Source: Acheta domesticus (Eukaryota > Arthropoda > Insecta > Orthoptera > Gryllidae). Taken from it: a stretch of DNA of 64,000 nt. Each line of letters begins with the position of its first letter. The first letter of the stretch is position 1. The notes beneath the pieces were generated by a model. It searched no databases and had not been told where the DNA came from. It saw only the letters and a list, made by a program, of their open reading frames with translations. The translations under genes and the position numbers were made by a program. Positions 1 through 10,800 of the stretch are shown in pieces. The stretch spans positions 118,856,678 to 118,920,677 of the forward strand of contig JAHLJT010009436.1 of assembly GCA_031308135.1 (NCBI GenBank). Reading direction: 5' to 3'.

Positions 1-704
1 AAATGATTGAATGTTTCGTGGTAAGCAGCGAGGTAAATATCAGCCAAACTCAGCTGTAAATACAAAATTTTTCAACATAAGTTATGTTCAGTTGCCACAT
101 TCAATGACCTTGTATGATAAAAAATAATTAATAACAACTAATAAGCTGTAACATTGCGTTTTTCATTTGCTTGCAGGATTGCATCCCAAATCGTGTTGAG
201 ATTATAGCTTTCGAAAATCTGTATATATAACTAGTGGTTCTACAAAGGCACATATTTCCCATGTCCTTGGAAACAGCTACGTAGGTTTGAAATATTTTCT
301 GCGCAACTAACATCTTAGCTATTATTTCAAAACGTCCAATTCAACCAAGAAGCGAAAAACTCACTGTTTCCATTGCAGTGTTGTCAAAACTATGTGAATT
401 CTACAACTGCATAAAAATATAATACAAAAGTTTTGTAAAATTGTATTGGAAAAAGAAGCCTGATACCATACAGCTAAATCAAGTCACAACAATGACATGT
501 AATTCACAGAAATTCGAGACAGCGGAACGGAATTTCATTGTAGCATTCCTTGCATTGTCGATACTCCCTTAGAGAGCTACCAATTTTTATTTCAAATATT
601 TCAAAACAAATAATTTCTAAAAGATTAATGTGTAAATGTATAACAAACGGTCGAATGTAAAACGAACAAAGAAATAATATACAAAATTGCAAATTCTAAT
701 TTAC

Positions 705-1130
705 GACTCATCCGGCTGTCTGAAGCGCAGTGAATTTGCAGCGGGATATTATGTTTGTCACGAAATTTTAGACAAACTACTCGTATTTTCAAAAAATTAA
801 CCATAAATACATTTCATTTAGAAAACCAGCCTGCCAATCTATCACCGCCCAAAGTACATTTTTTGACATTTTCTTAATTTTTCGGTTTCCTCATGGTAAA
901 CGGAAATATTAATTTTAGAATATTAAAGAACACAAAAACCTCGTCCTAAATGGCAATTTTCTTTTAAAAATTTATAGCCGTTTTTAAGAAAACGGCGTTT
1001 AAGCTTTACTAGAAATGTGAAATTTAAAGTTCTTTCTCAGAAAATTTTTGAGTTTTCAAAAAACTACATTTAAAGTCATTTGAAACACATTCACAAATAT
1101 AATAATGTTTACAAATTGCTGGTAATGTGC
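705..1130 (+). repeat. Family A repeat, partial copy
   Basis: Shares long stretches with 3540-3840 (CGGAAATATTAATTTTAGAA and the text around TTGCTGGTAATGTG). It opens with the CTGTCTGAAGCGCAG segment seen near 18410 and 14915. Confidence 0.75.
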
Positions 1131-1339
1131 TTATTAATGATTTGAGAGACCTTCCAAAAAAATTACTTTTGTGTAAGAAATTTAGAGATAAGAATCAAAC
1201 ACATGAAGTCTTTAAAGTATATCTCCTCGAACAACTAAGTATTAGAAGATTATATCAAATTAGGATACAAGAACATCTTTAAATTTTGCAAATGAAACAA
1301 TGCATAGAGAGACATCTAAATCAAATAGCAAAAAGATGT

Positions 1340-2092
1340 AGCAGATTTAAATGTAATTGACGTAGAACAATGGAAAGCATATTATAAGAAACTCTGGTAC
1401 ACAGCAACACCTAACATTAGAGAGGATGAACCTGGCTATAAAACAACTGTTGATTCTATAACTTTGAATGAACTACACATAGCACTAATAAGTATGAAAA
1501 ACAGAAAAGCATGTAGCCTAGATGGTATTAATGTGGAATTTCTTAAATACAGGTACTCAATGTGAATTCAAACTATTGCATCTATACAATGAATGCTAGC
1601 GAAGCTGCAAAATACCGAACACCAGGAAGACATCAAAAGTCATATCTCTGTTTAAAAAGGGCCACAGAAACAAATGCGAGAACTACAGGGGCCTTCTGAA
1701 TGCAGCTTACAAAGTGTATGCAAAAATAATTAACACTCGCCTTTTGGCTCTTTAAAGCAGAAGTCCGTTTACAAGAACAAGCTGGATTCAGAAAAAAGTC
1801 GCTCATGCAGTGATAATATTTTTATTATTAAATGAAGCTTAGAAAAATGACTAGTCAATCTGGAAACTCATTTAGCTTTCATTGACTTCGAAAAAGCTTT
1901 CGACACTATTGACAGAAATAAATTATGGAGCCTAATTAAGAATAACTATTACCCTTAGAACCTAGCGGAAGTTTTTAAACGTTTGTATCAAGAGTAAAAA
2001 ATTGTTATAAACACAGGGAAAAAAGAACTGAAGAAATTATTGTGAACCATGGCTTGAAACAGGAATTTAGCTTATCTCCAACATTATTTAAT
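1340..2092 (+). pseudogene. Decayed non-LTR retrotransposon, reverse transcriptase N-terminal half
   Basis: Broken frames encode recognisable RT blocks: TLNELHIALISMKNRKACSL, then LAFIDFEKAFDTIDRNKLW near 1880-1930, then GLKQ.FSLSPTLFN near 2046-2090. These correspond to RT palm blocks before the catalytic YADD. Many stops and frameshifts. The frame stops at SPTLFN where a foreign block begins, and resumes at 5713. Confidence 0.8.
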
Positions 2093-2636
2093 ACTAGGAA
2101 AACCCGGCAGACGTTGTTCTGCCCTTCATCTCCCTCTTCCCCCCCCCATCACCCTTTCTCACTGTCTCTCCCTCCCTCACCCTGTCCCTATCTGTGTGTC
2201 TCAGTGAGTCTCTGTCTCTGCCGCTCTCTGTCCCTCTCATTCACATTTACTTGCAGATTCTGCAGGTCTCGGAGCAAGTGAGGTAATATTGGGAAGCGCC
2301 GGACAAGCCAAAATGTAATAGAATGTTCGAGAAGAGCTCATTCTGCAGGTTTCGGTGTGAGAAACGTTTCTTCAAAACTTTCAAAATTTTAATTTTTAAG
2401 GCCCTAAAACGCCTTGTTTAGGAATTATTTAACGATATAGATTCAAAATGCTGCCGAGTATGTTACGGGTTGCATTTGACGTGAATGTTTAGTTTTGTTC
2501 TACAGCACAGCGCTGTGTAGTGGAGTTACAACAGAATTAACAGCACATAAACCTTCTGGGTGAAAAAACAAGTGAGCAATGCCAACTTTCATGGAGATCG
2601 GTCCAACGGTGTCGGAGTTTAGCTCTTTTATATATA
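2093..2636. repeat. Inserted repeat with polypyrimidine tract
   Basis: Begins with AAAACCCGGCAGACGTTG, contains a 160-bp pyrimidine-rich tract (2105-2265, including an eight-C run), and ends near GGAGATCGGTCCAACGGTG. It separates the LINE from the TIR element that follows. Class unknown. Words from it recur near 58080-58140. Confidence 0.55.
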
Positions 2637-3041
2637 CAGGTGTCCAGAAGCTCCCGTTACAAAGAAAATAAAACAAAAAACAAATTCTGTGTTAACGTCA
2701 TGAAAAATGGCAGGTCCAGTTTTTCCGAAAAAAATTTTGTCTTTGAGAAAATTAAGTTTAAAAATCACTTCCGGCCGCGAAATTCAAACTGGCCGCTACG
2801 ACACCAGGCGGCGCCGTCTCCTTCTGCGCAGAGCAGTTCTTCGCTTCTCCGCGTAAATTGGGAAATAGTCATTTTCTCTAAGGAAAGCATCGCGTGGCTT
2901 ACACTAGAATACGTTAATAGTAGCAAATGTTTGTAGGTCTCTTCAATAAATATTTTAAATGTACTTATTGAAAATCCAGTTTTGTTGAAAATGATAGCCA
3001 CGGTACACGGCGGCGTAAACGTAAATGATGAACACATCCAA

Positions 3042-3074
3042 CCACGAAGTCTACAAGTCCTTGTAGACTTCGTG
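3042..3074. repeat. 33-bp perfect hairpin insertion with 7-bp duplication
   Basis: Arms 3043-3057 and 3060-3074 (15 bp, perfect) around a 2-nt loop, flanked by CATCCAA on both sides (3035-3041, 3075-3081). The other family B copies (about 5527-5545 and 21740-21760) have a single CATCCAA and no hairpin. Confidence 0.9.
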
Positions 3075-3389
3075 CATCCAACATTTATGAAAAATATTGA
3101 ATCTCCTGGAATGGTCGAATTGTTATTTTTAGCACATATTCATATGAATTAATACCATGGGCTTAAGACTGCCACATTCACGAAGATTATTCTAAATGTC
3201 GTAATAAACTAAAAAGGGTTTCGGAAATGAAATATTCGTTCATTAAAATACCGAGTTTATTATCTCCGGGGGATTACATTTGAATTAATGCTTCTGGCAG
3301 TCATTTTGTAGAGATGCAGGTCGAATAGTGCATTGAAGAATCTTTATAGGAGGCACGTGGATAATTAACCAATCCCACAGGTGAATATT

Positions 3390-4560
3390 AACAGAGATGA
3401 AATGGAGTTGCCTTATGTGCCATGCACCAATGAATAAACTAGTAGTGCTACAGAATGGCACAGACTTTCCCGTATTAGTTTTCTATTTCCTTGGGTCTTC
3501 GCTAGCTATTCGGAATTGCGACATACTCTTTCTTGCCAGCTACCATCTATCACCGCCAAAAGTACATTTTTATGTCATTTTCTTAATTTTTCGGTTTCCT
3601 ATTGGTAGAACGGAAATATTAATTTTAGAATATTAAAGAACACAAAAACCTAGCCGTAAATGGCAATTTTCTTTTAAAAATTATGTGCCGTTTAAGAGAA
3701 AATGGCGTTTTAGCACTACTAAAAATGCGAAATTTGAAGCTAATATTCACAGAAAATGTTTGAGTTTTCAAAATACTTTATTTGAAGTTTTTTGAAGCAC
3801 TTACACTCCCAAATATAATAATGTTTACAAATTGCTGGTAATGTGAATATTAAAGATGTGAGAGATCCTTTAAAAAAAATTACATATGGGTAATTTTTTA
3901 AAAAACAAAAAAAAACTCAAAATAAAATTTTACGTCATATTAAAGAGTGACATTAGCACTATCCGATCGAAAAGTTTGAAGAGTTTTTTTTAGCTAAAAG
4001 CGTTTGAGTGTTTCTGAAAATATGGAAATTTGAGCTACTTTTCACAGAAAACGGTTGTGTTTTCGAGAAACTTTACTTGACATTATTTAAAGCACATGTA
4101 CTCATAAATATAATAATGTGAACAATTCTCCGCTAATGTAAATATTAACGACGTGAGAGACAAGTATAAAAAATAGTTTTGCAATTTTTGAAAAAACAAA
4201 AGAATAGACCAATATGGCGTTTATGTCATCTCATAGAGTACAGTTTGCACTATCCTTACCAAAGGTTTAAAGAAATCATTTGGAGCCGTTTTTGAGAAAA
4301 TCTAGTTTTTATAATTTTTTAAAATTGCACATATTGCACGCAATATTGCGCGAAAACTACTAAAATTTTCAAAAGAATGTACATGACCTTAAACAAAGAA
4401 ATCACTTTGGAGAACACATTTTATTTGAAGGAAAAATCTCTATCTTCAATTTTGTAGTTGGAGAAAGACGCCGAAAAAAATTCAATCTTTCACAATTTTC
4501 GAAAATTCAGAGTTATCCGTGAAAATCGGACCTATGCCATGTTAATAAGTGTAAATCCAA
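3390..4560 (+). repeat. Family A repeat, forward copy
   Basis: Starts near AGTGCTACAGAATGGCACAG, followed by degenerate units that each carry an AACGGCTCC-type word (here GGAGCCGTTTT) and GTGAGAGACAAG. It lies inside the family B TIR element. Confidence 0.8.
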
Positions 4561-5712
4561 GAAGTGGCCGTCACTCATTTATGCACGTATTTGCTGACTA
4601 CATTGCAAGTGAAACACACAAAGAAATAAAATGTTTCCCGTGTAGCCGTCAACTACCTCATGAAGTGATTTCACGAAGAAACTCCAAGATTTGGGACTGA
4701 GACATGTTCTCATCTTTCATGTGGAAAAGGAAAACGACGGGTAGAACGTTTATTCAACTTAGAGAAGTGGGTAGTAGGAGCCGTTTGTCGCTAATTAGAT
4801 ATTCCACATAGAACAGTGTAGCATATTTTGCAATAACAGGTATTTCGGAATGCAGTTCTTGCGGCAGCAGAAAGTGCATCTTTCTGTACCACATTCGGCA
4901 TCTTGTGCATCTTTCTGTGCACCATTGACAGGTAGTATTAAGGAAGTTCATGGATATTCTCCTGTACCGACTTATAGTTTTATTTAGGAAAGATACATTC
5001 ATTTTAAGGGGGAAAATATTGATATCTATCAATTTCATCTGAGATAAATCGTGCAGTCATTTATTGAGAAGTCTAGATCTGGACTATTATTTATTTATAT
5101 AAGGTCGCTTTAAAAACATCTGTGGTCAATGGTGACCACTATTGATTTATACTAGAGATAAGTTTTTTTTAAATTTAGAGTAAACTGAAATAATAATGAT
5201 AAACTGAAATATGAAGTACAATAAATTGTGCAATTATTCATATCATATTATCTAAACCAGCCAAATTAACATAAGTTAAAATTAATCTGGCTATTCTTAG
5301 TCTGAAAATTTAGAAAATGACAGCCGGGAGAATGAATTCAAATTCCAGAGAAAATCAATAAACTTGGTATTTTCATGAACAAATATTTCATTTCCGAAAC
5401 GCATTTTAGTTTATCACGGTATTTAGAAGTATGTGGGAATCTTAAGCCGAAAGGCACTAGTTCATATGAATATGTGCTAAAAATAACAATTCGAGCATTC
5501 CAGGAGATTCAATATTTTTCATAAATGTTGGATGTGTTCATCATTTACGTTTACACCGCCGTGTACCGTGGCTATCATTTTCAATAAAACTGGACTCAAT
5601 TTTCTAAAAGACAATTTTTTTTTCGGAAAAACTGGACCTGCCATTTTTCATGACGTGCAACACAGAATTTGAGGTATTTTTTTTGTAACGGGAGCTTCTG
5701 GACACCCTGTGA

Positions 5713-6440
5713 GAAGTAGAAACTTGACATCAGCTCTGGCATACAATTAAGCAGAAATACATTTTAAATGCGGTGTTATACGCTGATGACATAATAATTC
5801 TAAGAAGAAACTTAATAAAAGCTACAAAGAACATTATACGAGCTACATAAACGTGAAGAACTAAGAATATAATCTTAGAATCTCCCAGAGGAACCTAAAG
5901 TCATGGCCCATCCGTTCGGAAGTGGTTATCGATGATACTCCCGTAGAACAAGTTTCTCATTTTATCTATCTTGGATGTGAAATTATGAAGCCGATAGGGA
6001 CATTGAAAATAAACAATAGATTTCAATCAGTATGCGGGATCAGATCTCCAAACTAAAACATGAAAAGATACAAACATAAAATTTTACAAGACAATGGCTG
6101 TCCCTGTTCTTTTGTATGGCAGTGAATAGTGAATAACTAAAGAAAGAGACAAAAGCAAAATCCAAGCAGCTGAGATGAGATTTCTCAGGAAAGTTAAAGT
6201 CTGCACCAAACGTGATCACATAAGAAATGAAGATATCCGAAAAGATCTGTGCGTTTATAACAAATGATGAACTAGAAAACTATAAAGATTCTTGGAGACA
6301 ATACATACGAAGAATAGACGCCAAAAGAATCCCCCATTTGACAATGCTCTATCAACCCACAGAAAAAAAGAGATATCGGAAGGCCTAAGCATAGGTGACA
6401 ATAATAGTGATAATAATGAAAATATTGTGAAGACGGAACA
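5713..6440 (+). pseudogene. Same LINE, continuation with YADD motif and C-terminus
   Basis: Continuation of the split LINE. KLDISSGIQLSRNT, then AVLYADDIIILRR with the catalytic YADD near 5765-5780, FIYLGCEI, and a C-terminal connector (PVLLYGSE.W, AEMRFLRKV, IRRIDAKRIP). Frames are broken. It ends in a short GATAAT-rich tail near 6400. Clade not assigned. Confidence 0.75.
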
Positions 6441-7330
6441 GGCATATGTGCCTACTCCTTGAAGTGAAGAAGAAGATTAATTTTCGTTTACTTTACGTGT
6501 TTATTTGATTTCTAAAGAGAACGTACAAAATGTTATAAGCTTTGATTTCAATCTGAAATTTCAGAACCTTAACTGTGATGGAAATTTATAGAATAGCATT
6601 AATTTTTAATTTAAAAACATTAACAAATTGAGATTAATGGAACATTTTTAGACTTTATGATTAGCTACATTGTTACATCAACTAATAATCAATAAAATTT
6701 GACCAAGCAATATATATTCTTACGCTTTCTGAAAAGTATGTACACTATTTAAAAAATTGATTATTTGAAAAAAAAACAACCAATTTCGACTTTAAATACT
6801 CGTAACTTTTGAAATTTCCATTTTCACCCGCGGTATTTTTTTTTGCCTGAAAATTTAGAGTTTCCATAACATTTTGGGTTTACAAACTAAAAATCTGATA
6901 TTATGTATTTTGGGAATTTAGGTTTGAAAAAACTGCACTTTTGAATTCGGGCGTAAAAACATTGGTATAAAATGCAAATAATATGAATCTCAATGCAAAA
7001 AACCTTTTCTTTGTACTAATTACTAAAACACTTTTTCTATATTTAAAAAATGGAAGTCACATGAGATTTCAATTTTTTTAGAAGTTGGTTCAAAATGTTC
7101 AGAAATTTCACTAATTTTGAGTATAAATAAAAACAAGGTCAAAGGTCAAACATATGCACTAAATATGATGCTTCTAGCTTTTTTTACATCACATTGAACA
7201 AGTCAAAATATTTGTAGACCAATCGTATGGGGTCATGCTTTTTTCGGCCGATTTCACATGGAATAGTCTATCATGACGAGAGTAAAAAGCCGATTTACAT
7301 ATTGTATATATTAGATCAACATTTATTTGA
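6441..7330. other. AT-rich stretch without recognised feature
   Basis: No exon, RNA gene or named repeat recognised. Long A/T runs and stop-rich frames throughout. Confidence 0.5.
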
Positions 7331-7331
7331 T

Positions 7332-7484
7332 TAATTTTGATTTTTTGCGACTCGGTGTTTAACGGAGATTGTAACGCCCCGAGCACTCGTTAGCAGGGAG
7401 ACCGCTGGGTGACCTCTGGTGGTAGACTGTTACATTAGTAATATTCGTTAAATATAGTCGCAAAAAGATCAAAATTACTTAAAT
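7332..7484. repeat. Small inverted-repeat element
   Basis: Near-perfect arms of about 23 bp: AATTTTGATTTTTTGCGACT at 7335 pairs with AGTCGCAAAAAGATCAAAAT near 7457-7478. About 150 bp in total, MITE-like. No target duplication was resolved. Confidence 0.5.
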
Positions 7485-7754
7485 TTTTTTTAATCGCCCA
7501 GAGATTGTATTTATCTTGAAATAATCCAGGCAGATGGCTATTCACTGAATAAGGCTAGCAACACCAGAAACATTTTGGGTCTTGAGTGAGGTGAATGAAG
7601 AGCCAAGGAAAAAAAGACACCAAAAATCATTATTAATGGAGGACTAGAAAGTGGAGGAAGTATATTTAACTAGAAGAAATAATAGAATTTCCATCTTTAA
7701 CGTGTTATTTCAATTGTTCTTCAAATCTGAAATCAGCTGTTTGTTAATACGTAC

Positions 7755-7897
7755 CTTTCCCGCCACGAAATATCCACCGTTTGTTTTTACTTGTGCTTCC
7801 AATCGGGATAAGAATAATGGCACCGTCTCCTTTAAAAATTTCTCTTGTGCCTTAGGCTTTGATGCATCGTCTATGTCCCAGACGACGTTAACGAATG
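7755..7897 (-). CDS. GST-C exon 3
   Basis: 143 nt, intact, acceptor TTCAG and donor GTACGT, phase 1 to 0. It encodes the helical domain stretch FVNVVWDIDD to YFVAGK. Exon 4 is not in the window. Confidence 0.9.
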
Positions 7898-10800
7898 CTG
7901 AACAGAAACAATATCAACCCATTAATATTTGTTCGAGGAGGGAGCGAGTGCAATTGTTTTCGTCAGATTAATCCTAAACCATTTCCATTATATTGCAAAA
8001 ATTGAATAATATGAAATTTACTGTTTTCCAGTCCAATACATACTAAAACATTTCGTATATTGTTGTATTTCCCATGATTTATGTGATCATAAAGTGTTAA
8101 AATCATAATGGCCAGCAAAACCTTAAGAACCTTTCAAAATTGTTCTCGATATTTGTTCAAACTACCCCCATCTTCTGAATCGAATCAAGATAGTATATTT
8201 TTGTCTTAGGAGCCTTTTAGTGAACTACCAGCATTTGAGCAATTTCATTTCAAAAATAAATTGAAAGGCTTAGTACTTTTATCAGAAATTACATTAAGAT
8301 ATTGTGTTTAATTAAATCAAATTCGTACTTCTAATACAAATATTTTCAAATTAGGACCTACCATTTCAAAGTTGAGATCAAGTGAAAAAGGAGTAAGGAG
8401 GTGTCTCAGAATACTTATTTACATACTTCTAGAGCATGTAGAAGGGTTGAAAATGATCACATGTTGCCAATGAACATGACTTGGGAAATTTCAGTTAACG
8501 GAGTTACACATGCGACAGTTTCCTCTGATATTAGGCAACGCCGTATGCACATATGTTCTGCAGATCGTATTCTGACGCCGTCTGAGAGAATTCATGTACC
8601 TGTCGATCCATACCAGGGCTGTCCAACTGGCGGCCCGCGGGCCGCATGAGGCCCGCAATGCCATTTATTGTGGCCCACGAAAGGTTTTTAGTCAAAAGTT
8701 AAATTCTCTTTCATCCATGTTGGGCGAGAACATTGTGCGCCTAGCTCACGCGCCTTGTCGGGGTCAACATCCTCATAATGTAAAAATTAATTAAATGAAG
8801 ATTTAAGGAATTTTTGTAGTGAATTCAGAAATTCAAAATCCTCCCAATGTGTTTCACTATGTTATGCATGGTACGGCCCAATATCACGCATGGTTCCATC
8901 CCCCCTCCACCTGTATCAGAGCAGCCACGCAAAGTTCCGAGAGCAATAATACGGGGAAATCAGGTGTGGGTTGTCCGAGTAATGAAAATATGGCCCGTGA
9001 CCATATTAAAAGTTTTAGATTTGATCCTTGAGGCCTTGGAAATTGGACACCCCTGATCCATACATACGGTATTGCCTTTCAACCAAGGGCAAATGTCAAT
9101 GTGCGTATGCATATAATTCCGTTAAATGCAATTTCCCACAATATCATTAGCAATAGGAGATCAATTTCAACCTCCTCTACAAGCCCTAGAAGTTTATAAC
9201 ATTTATTCTGAGACACCTGTATTCATTGAACTTACCCACACGAAAGTCGTTGAGATTCTCTACAGTTGAGTCAATTTGGGCTTCCTCCCAATCACTGGAA
9301 CCCGCCTAAACCAACCTTCTTTGCAATAAAGCGACCAATAGCTGTTGATTGATTCAATGTCTTTCCATCAAATTCAAGAATAGGTAATTTTCCATTAGGG
9401 TAAGCTACGAAAAAAATAGCATTTCAGCAAAAAAAAAGTAACTTTTAAAAATTGTTCGGAAATAAGTAAATATAAATCAACGGGCTTGTCGTCCACCGCA
9501 TAGGGACGTGTCTAATGGTGCGACTGTTTTTACAAAGTTGTGAACTAGTTTTGAACTGAATCACGAGTGAGTTGTGAATAAACACTTTAGTATCGTGTAC
9601 AGATTCATAGAAATATTAAATCTCCTACGAAAATGCCTAAACGTTTAAAGGAAATGGATTCTTCTGACAACAGGGGAGTCCTAACCTCCAATTCTACTGG
9701 TAGTCAGCGAATACAGGTAAATAAATCTTACTCCAACATCGCTCAAAGCGATATGTTCCCCAACAAAGACCAAGCTATTGTAACTGAAGCAAATGATGGC
9801 ATCAGCATTAAAGACTACATAACCAAAATTGCCTCTATTGTGAATCCCAGTAAAATTAGATTCATATCAAGAATATCAAATAACAAATCATATTCTTTTC
9901 TAATGGTGAAACTGTCCAGGAAATTACTAGGGACACAAAATAATCGGAAATCAATAACCATAAGTTAAATGTAAGACCTTTAATTAATAAACACGTACTC
10001 ATAATTTCCAACGTTTGTCCACATTACGAGCTTCGGAAGACAAGTCTTCATTGATCCAGATGATGTCAAAAAATTACCGGGTTCCACATTACTATATTAT
10101 CAAGACTCTACTTATAGAAATTACTTTTCTACTAACAACATAACTTGTTTTCAGTGCAAACAAAATGGACAAATTGCAATCAATGACCTTCTAAGCCTTC
10201 GAATGATGGAAAAGAACATAATCTTATTGACATACTAAACATTAGACCTGATAATGAAGAAATTCAGAAGCATCCAACCCAACTTCAAACACGATACCAC
10301 TTACCTCCTCTAATGGACAGTACAAATTTTCCTAATTTAAATAAAAGAAGTATTCCTTCTGAATCTTCATCACTAGAAGAAACATTAAATAGTAACATGC
10401 ATAATACTACTGAAGTGCACTAAAAGCAACCCAGAAAAAAAGAGGAAGAACAAAAACGAAGTACTCGATGACCAAGACATTTTACCTCCTAAATCTGTCG
10501 AGGAACTTATTGCCCCATAAAAGATATGATTGAATCCAATCCAAATAAATTCCTTTTAACATATAATCAATTCAAATTATTTCTAGAGAATTCATTTGGA
10601 TCTTCAGATCCCATACTAATAGCAAAAGATTATTCCCTTGACACTAAAGCCATTATCGAAATGATGACTGTGACTTATCCACGTCTCACTGAAAGGTCCA
10701 TCAAAAATAGATTCATTACGACTATTAATAAACTTAAAATTAGTACTTCAGTACAAGTAGTTTCTGGAGTACAAGTAGTTTCAGTACAAGTAGTTTCATT

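Larger units (their letters stand above)
2637..5712. mobile_element. Large TIR element (family B) with family A core
   Basis: Inverted arms at 2637-3300 and about 5338-5712, opening GGTGTCCAGAAGCTCCCGTT and closing with its reverse complement. The left arm keeps a 205-bp segment (2765-2970) lost from the right arm. The core 3390-4560 is a family A repeat. No transposase was seen. A single-arm relative lies at 21440-21900, also fused to family A. No clear target duplication was found. Confidence 0.7.

Noticed and set aside
1..7754. GST-C terminal exon
   Set aside because: I looked on the minus strand for an LTWADV-type start and an RP-rich C-terminus and found none. It is likely outside the window.
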